Below, piece by piece: positions 15,603-23,900 of a DNA stretch of 64,000 bases. A program made the position numbers and the translations under genes. Positions within the stretch are counted from its first letter, which is position 1; every line of letters starts with the position of its first letter. This DNA is from Paraburkholderia tropica (GTDB lineage Bacteria; Pseudomonadota; Gammaproteobacteria; Burkholderiales; Burkholderiaceae). The notes under the pieces are model-generated. The model was not told the origin of the DNA. It ran no database searches and saw only the letters and a program-made list of their open reading frames with translations. Location of the stretch: NCBI RefSeq assembly GCF_914484835.1, contig NZ_CAJZAR010000088.1, forward strand, positions 1 to 64,000. Reading direction: 5' to 3'.

Positions 15603-17309
15603 ATGAGCATCAACGTATTTCAACTGCTGGAAACGGTCCTGAGCGACGACGTCGTCCGCAATCTGTCCGGCCGCTTCGGCCTCACGCCCGATCTCACGCG
15701 CAAGGTCACCGGCGCGATCGCGCCGGCGCTCGTCGCCGCCATCATGCATCGCGGCAGCACCGCCGACGGCGCGCGCAGCCTGTTCTCCACCATCATGTCG
15801 CCCGACGTGAACGCGAGCATCGGCAAGCAACTGCCCGAACTGCTGTCGAGCACCGCGGGCCTGAGCCAGCTCGAAACGCTGGGCCGCGAGGTGGTCCAGA
15901 AGGCCGCGGGCGTGAACGTCGGCGCGCTCGCCGACGCGGTCGCCGGCCAAACCGGCGCGGCGCAGTCCACGGCGTTCTCGCTGACCGGCGTGGTCGGCGC
16001 GGCGCTGATGGGCATTCTCAAGCAGCACTTCACCTCGTCGCAGGGTTTCGTCGGCCAACTGCCCACGCTGCTCGGCCATCAGCTTTCGTCGGTCAACGCG
16101 AGCCTCACCGACCGTCTCGCGAGCGCCGTCGGCCTCGGCACCGCGGGCGCGTTCGCGGGTTCGATCCTCACGCGCCTGAAAGACGTGTCGGCGCATCTCG
16201 ATCATCCGCAGCCGCCAGTGCGTCCGGTGCCGGCCTCGCTGCCGCCGCAAACCATCGGCGACACCACGCCGCCCATCGAAGCGGAAAAGCGCAAGCACAC
16301 GTGGCTCTGGTGGCTGATCGCCGCGCTCGCGCTGATCGTGGCGTTCCTCGCGCTGCGTTCGTGCCATCGCGAAGAACCGGCGCAGGACGATCAGGCGGCT
16401 TCCGCGCCCGCGGCGGTCGCGGCTTCGGAAGCGAGCGCGGCCGATAACGCGTCGGCGCCCGCGATCACCTCTGAAGCGTCGGCGGCCTCGGCGGCCAGCG
16501 CCGTCGCCGCGCCCGCGCCCACGCAGGACTCGCATCTGTCGTTCACGGTCGACAAGGCCGGTGTGCCGACGATCACGGCCACGGTCGGCACCGACGCCGA
16601 GAAGGCGCACCTCGTCGACGCGCTCACCAAGCAGTTCGGCGAGGGCAAGTTCAACGCCAACGTGACGGTCGACGCCGCCACGAAACCGGCCGACTGGCTC
16701 GCGCACTTCGACGGCCTGCTGCCGCTGATGGCGCTGCCCGGCGCGGAAGTGAAGATCGACGGTTCGCACGTGGAACTGAGCGGCACGGCCGCCGACGCCA
16801 AGCTCGGCTGGCTCGACAAGCTCAAGGCGCTGTTCGGCTCGGGCTTCGACATCGGCGTGTTCAACGTGCAGAAGGCCGTGGCCGACGCCACGCAGTCGTT
16901 CCGCGACGCCGTGAAGGGCCTGTTCGGCGCCGACAGTTCGTGCGCGGCCGCCGATGTGGCGAAGGTGCTGAACCTGCAGGTGATCAACTTCAAGACCGCA
17001 AGCTCGGTGATTCCGGCCTCGGCCGCGCAGGATCTGCGCGACTCGGCCAAGGCGCTGAAGGCCTGCGCGAAGCAGGGCAAGCCGGTGCAGCTCGAAGTGG
17101 CGGGCTATTCGGATAACGTCGGCGTCCCGGCGAGCAACCTCGCGCTCTCGAAGCAGCGCGCGCAGGCGGTGCGCACCTTCCTGGTCGCGCAGGGCGTGGC
17201 GTCGGGCTCGCTGAAGGCCGAAGGTTACGGCGACGCCAGCCCGGTCGCCTCCAACGACACCGAAAGCGGCCGCTTCCATAACCGCCGCATCGAGTTCGTG
17301 GCGAAGTAA
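15603..17309 (+). CDS. DUF937 and OmpA-domain envelope protein
   Basis: The 568-residue product has three parts. Residues 1 to about 190 are a helical DUF937-type region (LLETVLSDDVVRNLSGRFGLTPDLTRKVTGAIAPALVAAIM). A single membrane span follows at about 232-250 (WLWWLIAALALIVAFLAL). After an Ala/Ser-rich linker and a possible BON-like segment, residues 460-568 are an OmpA-like peptidoglycan-binding domain (SSVIPASAAQDLRDSAKAL...GYSDNVGVPASNLALSKQRAQAVRTFL...NRRIEF). The start at 15603 has GGAGGAA upstream. The predicted topology puts the DUF937 part in the cytoplasm and the OmpA domain in the periplasm. A Rho-independent terminator follows. Specific role unknown. Confidence 0.88.
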   Translation: MSINVFQLLETVLSDDVVRNLSGRFGLTPDLTRKVTGAIAPALVAAIMHRGSTADGARSLFSTIMSPDVNASIGKQLPELLSSTAGLSQLETLGREVVQKAAGVNVGALADAVAGQTGAAQSTAFSLTGVVGAALMGILKQHFTSSQGFVGQLPTLLGHQLSSVNASLTDRLASAVGLGTAGAFAGSILTRLKDVSAHLDHPQPPVRPVPASLPPQTIGDTTPPIEAEKRKHTWLWWLIAALALIVAFLALRSCHREEPAQDDQAASAPAAVAASEASAADNASAPAITSEASAASAASAVAAPAPTQDSHLSFTVDKAGVPTITATVGTDAEKAHLVDALTKQFGEGKFNANVTVDAATKPADWLAHFDGLLPLMALPGAEVKIDGSHVELSGTAADAKLGWLDKLKALFGSGFDIGVFNVQKAVADATQSFRDAVKGLFGADSSCAAADVAKVLNLQVINFKTASSVIPASAAQDLRDSAKALKACAKQGKPVQLEVAGYSDNVGVPASNLALSKQRAQAVRTFLVAQGVASGSLKAEGYGDASPVASNDTESGRFHNRRIEFVAK

Positions 17310-17339
17310 GTCACGGGCCGCGCAGTTCTCTGCAAAGCA

Positions 17340-17373
17340 AAAAGCCGTCCGGCGCGAGCCGGGCGGCTTTTTT
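17340..17373 (+). terminator. Rho-independent terminator after the OmpA-domain gene
   Basis: GCCGTCCGGC and GCCGGGCGGC pair around a GCGA tetraloop, followed by six Ts. It separates this gene from the convergent LysR gene. Confidence 0.85.
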
Positions 17374-17392
17374 CATGCGTGATCCCTACATA

Positions 17393-18343
17393 TCAGCCCT
17401 GTGCGGCCGGCCGTTCGAGCCCGGGCGGTCCGACGAAATCGTCGAGGAAATTCGACGGCTTGCCGTATTCCTCGCGCGCCACCGCGAGCCACGCGCGCGC
17501 CGCGTGCGAGAGATAGCCGTTGCGCTTCCAGCCGATCGCCATGTCCCAGGTGATGGTCGGCTCGGTCACCGGCAGACAGGTGAAGCGCGCGGCGTCGAGC
17601 CGCCGCACATACGGCGCGGGCAGCAGCGCGATGCCCACGCCCGCGAGCACGAGCGCCGCCATCAGATCCCAGTGGCCGCTGCGGCCGACGATCTGCGGTG
17701 CGAAACCGGCCACGCGACAGGCACTCAGCACGACATCGTTGAGCGCGAGGCTTTCGCCGTAGAACACGAACGGCTCGTTCGCGAGTTCGGCGAGCGGCAC
17801 GCTGAGCTTGTTGTCCCAGCGCGAGCCGCGCTGGGCGACCAGCCACAGCACCTCGTGCGAGATCGGCAGCACGTCGATCTGATCGGGATCGACGGGCAGC
17901 AGCACGCCGCCCAGTTCGAGTTCGCCCGAGATCAGCGCGGCCTCGATCGCGCGCGAACCCTGCTCGAACAGCTTCAGCTCGATCTTCGGATAGCGCTGGC
18001 GGAACGCCGCGATCGCGGGCGTGAACAGCGAGCCGCCCATCGGCGGAATGCCGATGGTGAGTTCGCCGCGCCCGAGCGTGCCCAGATCGGCGAGTTCGGC
18101 CTGCAACTGCGCCTGCGCGGCGAGCACGTCCTGACCGCGCTGATAGACGATGCGCCCGGCGTCGGTGAGCACCATCTGGCGCGCGTCGCGCAGCAGCAGC
18201 TGGGTGCCGGTTTCGTCCTCGAGCGCCTTCACCATCTTGCTGATGGTCGGCTGGGTGACGTGCATCTGTTCGGCGGCGGCGGTGAAGCTCTGCTGCCGCA
18301 CCACCTCGATGAAATAACGCAGTGCGCGCAATTCCACGGTCAT
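17393..18343 (-). CDS. LysR-type regulator of the divergent cidA-cidB genes (CidR-like)
   Basis: The 316-residue product has an N-terminal winged helix-turn-helix (ALRYFIEVVRQQSFTAAAEQMHVTQPTISKMVKALE) and a C-terminal effector-binding domain, the standard LTTR size and layout. It is divergent from a CidA/LrgA gene with 136 bp between the starts. That gap holds a 33-bp dyad with a T-N11-A core. In Firmicutes a LysR protein (CidR) activates cidABC in response to acetate or pyruvate metabolism, so an equivalent role is likely here. The inducer cannot be told from sequence. Confidence 0.85.
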   Translation of the reverse strand: MTVELRALRYFIEVVRQQSFTAAAEQMHVTQPTISKMVKALEDETGTQLLLRDARQMVLTDAGRIVYQRGQDVLAAQAQLQAELADLGTLGRGELTIGIPPMGGSLFTPAIAAFRQRYPKIELKLFEQGSRAIEAALISGELELGGVLLPVDPDQIDVLPISHEVLWLVAQRGSRWDNKLSVPLAELANEPFVFYGESLALNDVVLSACRVAGFAPQIVGRSGHWDLMAALVLAGVGIALLPAPYVRRLDAARFTCLPVTEPTITWDMAIGWKRNGYLSHAARAWLAVAREEYGKPSNFLDDFVGPPGLERPAAQG

Positions 18344-18372
18344 GCCTCCTTATACGCTGCGTAATCGCACAA

Positions 18373-18405
18373 ATCTGGTGCATTCCAAATTCGAATGATC
18401 CAGAT
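18373..18405. promoter_or_regulatory. Extended LysR operator dyad between lysR and cidA
   Basis: The dyad reads ATCTGG-N3-ATTC-N7-GAAT-N3-CCAGAT, fully symmetric about 18389, with a T-N11-A LysR box at its core. Its centre lies about 65 bp before the transcription start predicted from the TATACT at 18442-18447, the classic LysR recognition-site position. Being between divergent genes, it could serve both activation of cidA and autorepression. Confidence 0.7.
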
Positions 18406-18441
18406 GATCGTAAGTCATTATATTTATGCTGCGCTGCACCC

Positions 18442-18447
18442 TATACT
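18442..18447 (+). promoter_or_regulatory. -10 element (TATACT) of the cidA-cidB promoter
   Basis: A 5/6 match to the -10 hexamer, 33 bp before the cidA start. The -35 region is poor, as expected for an activator-dependent promoter. Confidence 0.5.
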
Positions 18448-18479
18448 GACTTCCATTCCGATGTCACTTAGGGTTTGCC

Positions 18480-18950
18480 ATGACTGCTCCGACCACTTCC
18501 GCACGCGCCCCGCAATCCGGCGGTTTCGCCCGCGTTGGCCGGATCGCGGCGCAGTCGGCGCTGCTCGCCGGCGTCTGGTTCGTCGCCGATCAGCTTGCGC
18601 GCGCCGTGCATCTGCCGGTGCCGGGCGGCGTGGTGGGCCTCGTGCTGCTGCTCGTGCTGCTGTTCTGCGGCGGCGTGACGCCGCGCTGGGTCAAGGCAGG
18701 CGCCGACTGGCTGCTCTCCGACATGCTGCTGTTCTTCATCCCGGCCGCCGTGGCGGCGGTGCAGTACGGCGGCCTGTTCCGCGCCGACGGCTGGCGTCTC
18801 GCGCTGGTCGTGGTCGGCGGCACGCTGATGGTGATGGTGGCCGTGGCGTTCGCCGTCGAACAGGCCGCGCGCCTCGAACGCCGCCTCGCGCTGCGCCGCG
18901 TGCGTCATGTTCGCCAGGTGCGCGATTCGCGCCATCTGGCGCGCGCCTGA
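18480..18950 (+). CDS. CidA/LrgA family holin-like membrane protein
   Basis: The 156-residue product has about four hydrophobic segments in the CidA/LrgA arrangement, including LLAGVWFVADQLARAVHLPVPGGVVGLVLLLVLLF, with the family VPGxVxGLxLL pattern. LrgA/CidA proteins are proposed holin-like proteins affecting cell lysis and, more recently, pyruvate uptake. The C-terminal tail is Arg-rich. cidB follows after 49 bp and a divergent LysR gene precedes it, a standard cid/lrg unit. Confidence 0.9.
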   Translation: MTAPTTSARAPQSGGFARVGRIAAQSALLAGVWFVADQLARAVHLPVPGGVVGLVLLLVLLFCGGVTPRWVKAGADWLLSDMLLFFIPAAVAAVQYGGLFRADGWRLALVVVGGTLMVMVAVAFAVEQAARLERRLALRRVRHVRQVRDSRHLARA

Positions 18951-18999
18951 GCGTTGCCCCCGAGTCTGATTTCGCCCGTCTCCCAAGGATGATTCCGTC

Positions 19000-19722
19000 A
19001 TGAACACGTTCTACGCCTCACTGTTCGCCGACGACGCCTCCCGGCTGATCGCCGCGGGCTGCTTCATCCTCACCGTCGCACTCTATTTCGCCTCGAAAGC
19101 ACTCTACGCGCGCGTGCGCTCGCCGTGGCTCACGCCGCTGCTGGCGGTGCCGGTTGTGCTGGGCGCGATCGTGCTGCTGCTGCACATTCCGTATCCGGTC
19201 TATTTTCAGGACACGCGCTGGCTGATGTGGCTGCTCGGCCCGGCCACGGTGGCGTTCGCGGTGCCGATCTACGAATACCGCGCGCTGCTCAAGCGCCACT
19301 GGATCTCGCTCGCGGTGGGCGTGACGGTCGGCATCATGGTGGCGGTGGGCGGCTCGCTCGCGCTCGCCAAGCTGCTGCATCTCTCGCCCGAACTGCAACG
19401 CAGCCTGATGACGCGCTCGATTTCCACGCCGTTCGCGCTCGCGGTCTCCGACAAGATCCACGCGCCGCGCGACCTCACCGCGCTGTTCGTGATCGCCACC
19501 GGCCTGTGCGGCATGCTGTTCGGCGAACTGGTGCTCGGGCTCGTGCCGCTGCGCACGCGGCTCGCGCGCGGCGCGCTGTTCGGCGCGGCGGCGCACGGCG
19601 TGGGCACCGCGAAGGCGCGCGAGCTGGGCCGCGAGGAAGGCGTGGTCGCCAGCCTGACGATGATGATCGCGGGCGTGGTGATGGTGCTGCTCGCGCCCGC
19701 GCTGGGTTTTCTGCCGATCTGA
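19000..19722 (+). CDS. CidB/LrgB family membrane protein
   Basis: The 240-residue product is a multi-span membrane protein of the LrgB family. Recognisable pieces are PVYFQDTRWLMWLLGPATVAFAVPIYEYRALLKRHW, RSISTPFALAVSDKIH and GAAAHGVGTAKARELGREEGVVASLTMMIAGV. It normally works with LrgA/CidA, whose gene lies just upstream in the same transcription unit. The ATG at 19000 follows AAGGA at usual distance. Confidence 0.95.
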   Translation: MNTFYASLFADDASRLIAAGCFILTVALYFASKALYARVRSPWLTPLLAVPVVLGAIVLLLHIPYPVYFQDTRWLMWLLGPATVAFAVPIYEYRALLKRHWISLAVGVTVGIMVAVGGSLALAKLLHLSPELQRSLMTRSISTPFALAVSDKIHAPRDLTALFVIATGLCGMLFGELVLGLVPLRTRLARGALFGAAAHGVGTAKARELGREEGVVASLTMMIAGVVMVLLAPALGFLPI

Positions 19723-19915
19723 GGGACGACGGGCGCGCACCGGGCCGCGCAGCGGGCATCCGCGCGCCGCTGCTTTTTCGACCATTCGCTGACCTGCGCC
19801 CGGGCCGCGTCGTCGCGACGCAAGCGCACCGCGATCCACGATTCTGAGACGGGGCTAACATCGCGAGATTTCCCGCATCTCCCGCATTTCCCGCGGGCCG
19901 TCCTCGCTGCGCGCC

Positions 19916-20692
19916 ATGTCCCCGATCTCCGTCATCATTCCCTGTTTCAACGGCGCCGCCACGCTCGCGCGCGCTCTCGACAGCTGCCTCGCGCAGCCTG
20001 AAGCCACGCAGATCCTCGTCGTCGACGACGGTTCCAGCGATGCTTCCGCGTCGATCGTGCGCGTCTACGCCTTGCGCGATGCGCGCGTGCGGCTGCTGCA
20101 GATGCCAGGCAATGGCGGTCCCGCCCGCGCGCGCAACTGGGCGGCGCTGAACGCCAACGCGCCGCTCATCGCCTTTCTCGACGCCGACGACGAATACCTG
20201 CCCGGCGCACTGGCCGCCGCGGGCGGGCATCTCGACGCGCATCCGCGCGAAGCGGTCATCCGGCTCGATGTCGATTACGCGGGCTTTCCCGCGCGCCTCA
20301 CGCAGCATCCCCAGTTCGCGCAATTCGCGGCCGTGCTCAGCAACACCGTGCCGAGCAGTCTCGTGATCCGCCGCAACGTGCTGCTCGCGCTCGGCGGCTT
20401 TCCGACCGACGAGGTCTTCCGCCGCCACGGCGGCGAGGACGGCGCGCTCTCGTGGACGCTGCGCGACATCTTCGGCCAGCGCCGCCTGATCGACGCGCGG
20501 CGCGTGCGCATGCACTGGCACGCGGGCATCCACGCGGAACGCTTTCTCGAAATTCAGCTCGGCTTCACGGATCAGGACCCGGCCGCCGTCGAGGCAACGC
20601 TGCGCGCCTCGCGCGCTTTTCTCGACAACGCCAGCGCGAGCGTGCAGCAGTTGCGCTCGCTGGAGATCTCGCCGGGCGCAGCCGCACGCTGA
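19916..20692 (+). CDS. Glycosyltransferase family 2 protein
   Basis: The 258-residue product has a GT-A fold N-terminus: SVIIPCFNGAATLARALDSCLAQ, then ILVVDDGSSDAS and the DxD-type metal site in IAFLDADDEYLPGAL. The later half holds LVIRRNVLLALGGFPTDEVFRRHGGEDGALSW, the acceptor-side ED motif of GT2 enzymes. No membrane segment is present, so it is cytoplasmic. Substrate is unknown. It stands alone between cidB and the SAH-riboswitch operon. Confidence 0.85.
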   Translation: MSPISVIIPCFNGAATLARALDSCLAQPEATQILVVDDGSSDASASIVRVYALRDARVRLLQMPGNGGPARARNWAALNANAPLIAFLDADDEYLPGALAAAGGHLDAHPREAVIRLDVDYAGFPARLTQHPQFAQFAAVLSNTVPSSLVIRRNVLLALGGFPTDEVFRRHGGEDGALSWTLRDIFGQRRLIDARRVRMHWHAGIHAERFLEIQLGFTDQDPAAVEATLRASRAFLDNASASVQQLRSLEISPGAAAR

Positions 20693-20744
20693 ACCGGGCG
20701 GGAAACGTTCCTGCGTTCCCGATACGCCGCCGTCATCTCGATTT

Positions 20745-20752
20745 GCTACAAT
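20745..20752 (+). promoter_or_regulatory. Extended -10 promoter of the ahcY operon
   Basis: TGCTACAAT begins at 20744/20745 and combines a TGN extension with TACAAT. The -35 region is weak, which an extended -10 can tolerate. The predicted start near 20759 falls right at the 5' edge of the SAH riboswitch. Confidence 0.55.
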
Positions 20753-20759
20753 CACGCCT

Positions 20760-20876
20760 CGTCTTCGAGGAGCGTTGCGACGGATGTCACCCATCCGCCA
20801 GGCTCGAAGGCGCTCAATACGGTCGCTTCCCGGTTTCATGCCGCAGTCGCACCGCACTGAAAAACGGCGCTCACGT
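20760..20876 (+). promoter_or_regulatory. S-adenosylhomocysteine (SAH) riboswitch upstream of ahcY
   Basis: The known SAH-riboswitch architecture is visible. P1 pairs CTTCGAG (20763-20769) with CTCGAAG (20803-20809). P2 pairs CGGATG (20781-20786) with CATCCG (20792-20797), followed by the conserved CCAGGCTCG. The pseudoknot forms from GAGCG (20770-20774) and the CGCTC in AAACGGCGCTCAC (20862-20874), after a variable P4 arm. The class switches on expression when SAH accumulates, which fits its place 37 bp before ahcY. A second CGCTC at 20811-20815 could act as a competing pairing partner. Confidence 0.9.
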
Positions 20877-20912
20877 CTTTAATTTCTAGTCACTTTTAGA
20901 AAGGAGGGCGTG

Positions 20913-22331
20913 ATGAACGCCGCAATTCCGCAAGATCAAGCCAAGGATTTCATCGTTGCCGACATGTCGCTTGCTGCCTGGGGCCGCAAGGAACTCGACA
21001 TCGCCGAAACCGAAATGCCCGGCCTCGTGCAAACGCGTGAGGAATACAAGGCGCAGCAGCCGCTGAAGGGCGCACGCATCGCCGGTTCGCTGCACATGAC
21101 GATCCAGACGGGCGTGCTGATCGAAACGCTGACGGCACTGGGCGCCGACGTGCGCTGGGCCTCGTGCAACATCTTCTCGACGCAGGACCATGCCGCTGCC
21201 GCGATCGCGCAGGGCGGCGTGCCGGTGTTCGCGTTCAAGGGCGAATCGCTCGACGAATACTGGGAGTTCTCGCACCGCATCTTCGAATGGCCGAACGGCG
21301 AGTTCGCCAACATGATTCTGGACGACGGCGGCGACGCAACGCTGCTGCTGATCCTCGGCTCGAAGGCTGAAAAGGACCGCTCGGTCATTTCGAAGCCGAC
21401 GAACGAGGAAGAAGTCGCGCTGTACAAGTCGATCGCCGCTCACCTCGACGTCGATCCGGTGTGGTACTCGACGCGTCTCGCGCACATCCAGGGCGTGACC
21501 GAAGAAACCACCACGGGCGTGCATCGCCTGTACCAGATGGAAAAGGAAGGCCGTCTGCCGTTCCCGGCCATCAACGTCAACGACTCGGTCACGAAGTCGA
21601 AGTTCGACAACCTGTACGGCTGCCGCGAGTCGCTCGTCGACGGCATCAAGCGCGCGACCGACGTGATGATCGCGGGCAAGATCGCGGTCGTGGCCGGTTA
21701 CGGCGACGTGGGCAAGGGCTGCGCGCAATCGCTGCGCGGTCTGGGCGCGACGGTGTGGGTCACGGAAATCGATCCGATCTGCGCGCTGCAAGCCGCGATG
21801 GAAGGCTACCGCGTCGTGACGATGGAATATGCCGCCGACAAGGCCGACATCTTCGTGACGGCCACGGGCAACTTCCACGTGATCGGCCATGACCACATGA
21901 AGGCGATGCGCCACAACGCGATTGTCTGCAACATCGGTCACTTCGATTCGGAAATCGACGTGGCGTCGACGCGCCAGTACCAGTGGGACAACATCAAGCC
22001 GCAAGTCGACCACATCATTTTCCCGGACGGCAAGCGCGTGATCCTGCTGGCCGAAGGCCGCCTCGTGAACCTCGGCTGCGCCACGGGCCACCCGTCGTTC
22101 GTGATGTCGAACTCGTTCACGAACCAGACGCTCGCGCAGATCGAACTGTTCACGCAGGGCGACAAGTACGAGAACAAGGTCTACGTGCTGCCGAAGCACC
22201 TCGACGAAAAGGTCGCGCGTCTGCACCTCGCGCGCATCGGCGCGAACCTGTCGGTGCTGTCGGACGAGCAGGCTTCGTACATCGGCGTCGAAAAGAACGG
22301 TCCGTTCAAGCCGAACCACTACCGCTACTAA
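20913..22331 (+). CDS. ahcY: Adenosylhomocysteinase (SAH hydrolase)
   Basis: The 472-residue product hydrolyses SAH to adenosine and homocysteine, clearing the by-product of SAM-dependent methylation. The NAD-binding core is clear (VVAGYGDVGKGCAQSLRGLGATVWVTEIDP), as are substrate-site stretches (SLHMTIQTGVLIETL, CNIFSTQDHAAAAI, NVNDSVTKSKFDNLYG) and the C-terminal KNGPFKPNHYRY with the conserved Lys-Tyr. The ATG at 20913 is 5 nt after AAGGAGGG; a GTG at 20910 is possible but too close to the RBS. It is controlled by the SAH riboswitch and followed by a membrane protein and metF. Confidence 0.98.
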   Translation: MNAAIPQDQAKDFIVADMSLAAWGRKELDIAETEMPGLVQTREEYKAQQPLKGARIAGSLHMTIQTGVLIETLTALGADVRWASCNIFSTQDHAAAAIAQGGVPVFAFKGESLDEYWEFSHRIFEWPNGEFANMILDDGGDATLLLILGSKAEKDRSVISKPTNEEEVALYKSIAAHLDVDPVWYSTRLAHIQGVTEETTTGVHRLYQMEKEGRLPFPAINVNDSVTKSKFDNLYGCRESLVDGIKRATDVMIAGKIAVVAGYGDVGKGCAQSLRGLGATVWVTEIDPICALQAAMEGYRVVTMEYAADKADIFVTATGNFHVIGHDHMKAMRHNAIVCNIGHFDSEIDVASTRQYQWDNIKPQVDHIIFPDGKRVILLAEGRLVNLGCATGHPSFVMSNSFTNQTLAQIELFTQGDKYENKVYVLPKHLDEKVARLHLARIGANLSVLSDEQASYIGVEKNGPFKPNHYRY

Positions 22332-22539
22332 GCCGACCCGCGTCGGCTCGCCGTGACGGTTCGCTGTTTTACGGTTCGCTGTGATGGCTCGCCGTTACGG
22401 TTCGATACAAAGGCGCAACAAGACGTCCCTTATTTTTAAGACGTCTTTAAGCGACTGGCCCGATGCTGTGCTTACGCCCGCGCGCTCATGTTGACGCGCG
22501 CGGGCGCACCACATAACCACGACGCAAGAGGAACTCACC

Positions 22540-22893
22540 ATGACCGTGTTGCTGACCTGGCTGATCAACGCGCTCGCGCTGCTGATCATCACCTGGCTGG
22601 TGCCGTCGATCCACGTGCGCAGCTTCGGCACCGCGCTGATCGTGGCGATCGTGCTCGGCCTGATCAACGCCGTGCTGCGCCCGCTGCTCATCGTCCTCAC
22701 GCTGCCCGTGACGATCCTCACGCTCGGCCTGTTCATCCTCGTGGTGAACGCGCTGTGCTTCTGGCTCGCCGCGTCGCTGCTCAAGGGCTTCGAGGTGTCG
22801 GGTTTCTGGTCGGCGTTCTTCGGCTCGATCCTGTACAGCATCGTGTCGTGGCTGCTGTCGGCGCTGATCTTCGGCAACCGCAGCCTCGGCTGA
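22540..22893 (+). CDS. Small four-span membrane protein, phage holin 4_2 (mvaa-type) family
   Basis: The 117-residue product is almost entirely hydrophobic with about four spans (LLTWLINALALLIITWLV, ALIVAIVLGLINAVLRPLLIVLTLPVTILTLGLFILVVNALCFWLAA, FFGSILYSIVSWLLSALIFG). The NAxLRPLLxxLTLPxTxLTLGLF pattern marks the Phage_holin_4_2 family, whose name is historical; no lysis role is established for chromosomal members. It sits between ahcY and metF, in the SAH-riboswitch operon, with 48 bp to metF. A link to SAM recycling is suggested only by position. Confidence 0.85.
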   Translation: MTVLLTWLINALALLIITWLVPSIHVRSFGTALIVAIVLGLINAVLRPLLIVLTLPVTILTLGLFILVVNALCFWLAASLLKGFEVSGFWSAFFGSILYSIVSWLLSALIFGNRSLG

Positions 22894-22941
22894 CGCGTAG
22901 TTGACGCTCTGGCCGGGGCTCGCCGCCTCGGCCCACTCATC

Positions 22942-23772
22942 ATGAAACCGATCGAACTCTCATTCGAATTCTTCCCGCCGAAGACCCCGGAAGGCGTTGA
23001 GAAGCTGCGCGCCACGCGCGACCAGCTGCTCGCGTTCAAGCCGCGGTTCGTTTCGGTGACCTTCGGCGCGGGCGGCTCGACGCAACAGGGCACGCTCGAC
23101 ACCGTCGCCGAAATCGCCAAGCAAGGCGTGGACGCGGCGCCGCACCTCTCGTGCATCGGCGCGACGCGCGACAGCCTGCGCGACATCCTCGCGCAGTACC
23201 GCTCGCACGGCATCCGCCACATCGTGGCGCTGCGCGGCGACCTGCCTTCGGGCATGGGCGAAATGGGCGAGCTGCGCTATGCGTCGGATCTCGTCGCGTT
23301 CATCCGCGCCGAAACCGGCGACGCGTTCCACATCGAAGTGGCCGCGTATCCCGAATATCACCCGCAGGCGCGCTCGCCGCGCCACGACCTCGAAGCGTTC
23401 GCGCAGAAGGTCAAAGCGGGCGCCGATTCGGCGATCACGCAGTACTTCTTCAATGCGGACGCGTATTTCCGCTTCGTCGACGACGCGCGCAAGCTCGGCG
23501 TGGACGTGCCCATCGTGCCCGGCATCATGCCGATCACGAACTACTCGCAGCTCATGCGCTTCTCGGAAATGTGCGGCGCGGAAGTGCCGCGCTGGGTCGC
23601 GAAGCGTCTGGAAAGCTTCGGCGACGACCGCGAAGCGATCCGCGCGTTCGGCCTCGACGTGGTGACGGACCTGTGCCGCCGCCTCGTCGACGGCGGCGCG
23701 CCGGGCCTGCACTTCTACACGCTCAACGCGGCCAACGCGAGCAAGGCCGTCTGCGAACGTCTGGGCGTCTGA
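22942..23772 (+). CDS. metF: 5,10-methylenetetrahydrofolate reductase
   Basis: The 276-residue product reduces methylene-THF to methyl-THF, the methyl donor for remethylating homocysteine. Family stretches are IELSFEFFPPKTPEGVEKL, RFVSVTFGAGGSTQQGTLDTV, HLSCIGATRDSL, HIVALRGDLPSGMG, ADSAITQYFFNADAYFRFVDDARKLG and PIVPGIMPITNYSQLMRFSEMCGAEVPRW. Length is normal for the short bacterial type without the regulatory domain. Together with ahcY it completes the homocysteine side of the SAM cycle, and both are likely induced by SAH. A strong terminator follows. Confidence 0.97.
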   Translation: MKPIELSFEFFPPKTPEGVEKLRATRDQLLAFKPRFVSVTFGAGGSTQQGTLDTVAEIAKQGVDAAPHLSCIGATRDSLRDILAQYRSHGIRHIVALRGDLPSGMGEMGELRYASDLVAFIRAETGDAFHIEVAAYPEYHPQARSPRHDLEAFAQKVKAGADSAITQYFFNADAYFRFVDDARKLGVDVPIVPGIMPITNYSQLMRFSEMCGAEVPRWVAKRLESFGDDREAIRAFGLDVVTDLCRRLVDGGAPGLHFYTLNAANASKAVCERLGV

Positions 23773-23793
23773 GCCGGTCTTCGAGCATCCGCA

Positions 23794-23836
23794 AACCGCG
23801 CGGCTTCCTTTGCGAAGGAGCCGCGCGGTTTTTTTT
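23794..23836 (+). terminator. Rho-independent terminator after metF
   Basis: A 16-bp stem (AACCGCGCGGCT-CCTT and complement, one bulged T) closes a short TGCG loop and is followed by eight Ts. It ends the ahcY-metF unit. Confidence 0.92.
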
Positions 23837-23900
23837 CGTGGGTACGCAACTGATGATGGTGATGTGGGTCAAGTAGGTTGATTTGAGACGGTGCCGATAA

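Noticed and set aside
19862..19899. Repeated TTCCCGCAT units before the GT2 gene at 19916
   Set aside because: Three imperfect copies of 9-10 bp; could be chance and no function is suggested.
22540..22893. Prophage remnant suggested by a 'phage holin family' protein
   Set aside because: No other phage genes nearby; the gene sits in a housekeeping SAM-cycle operon, and the family name is historical.
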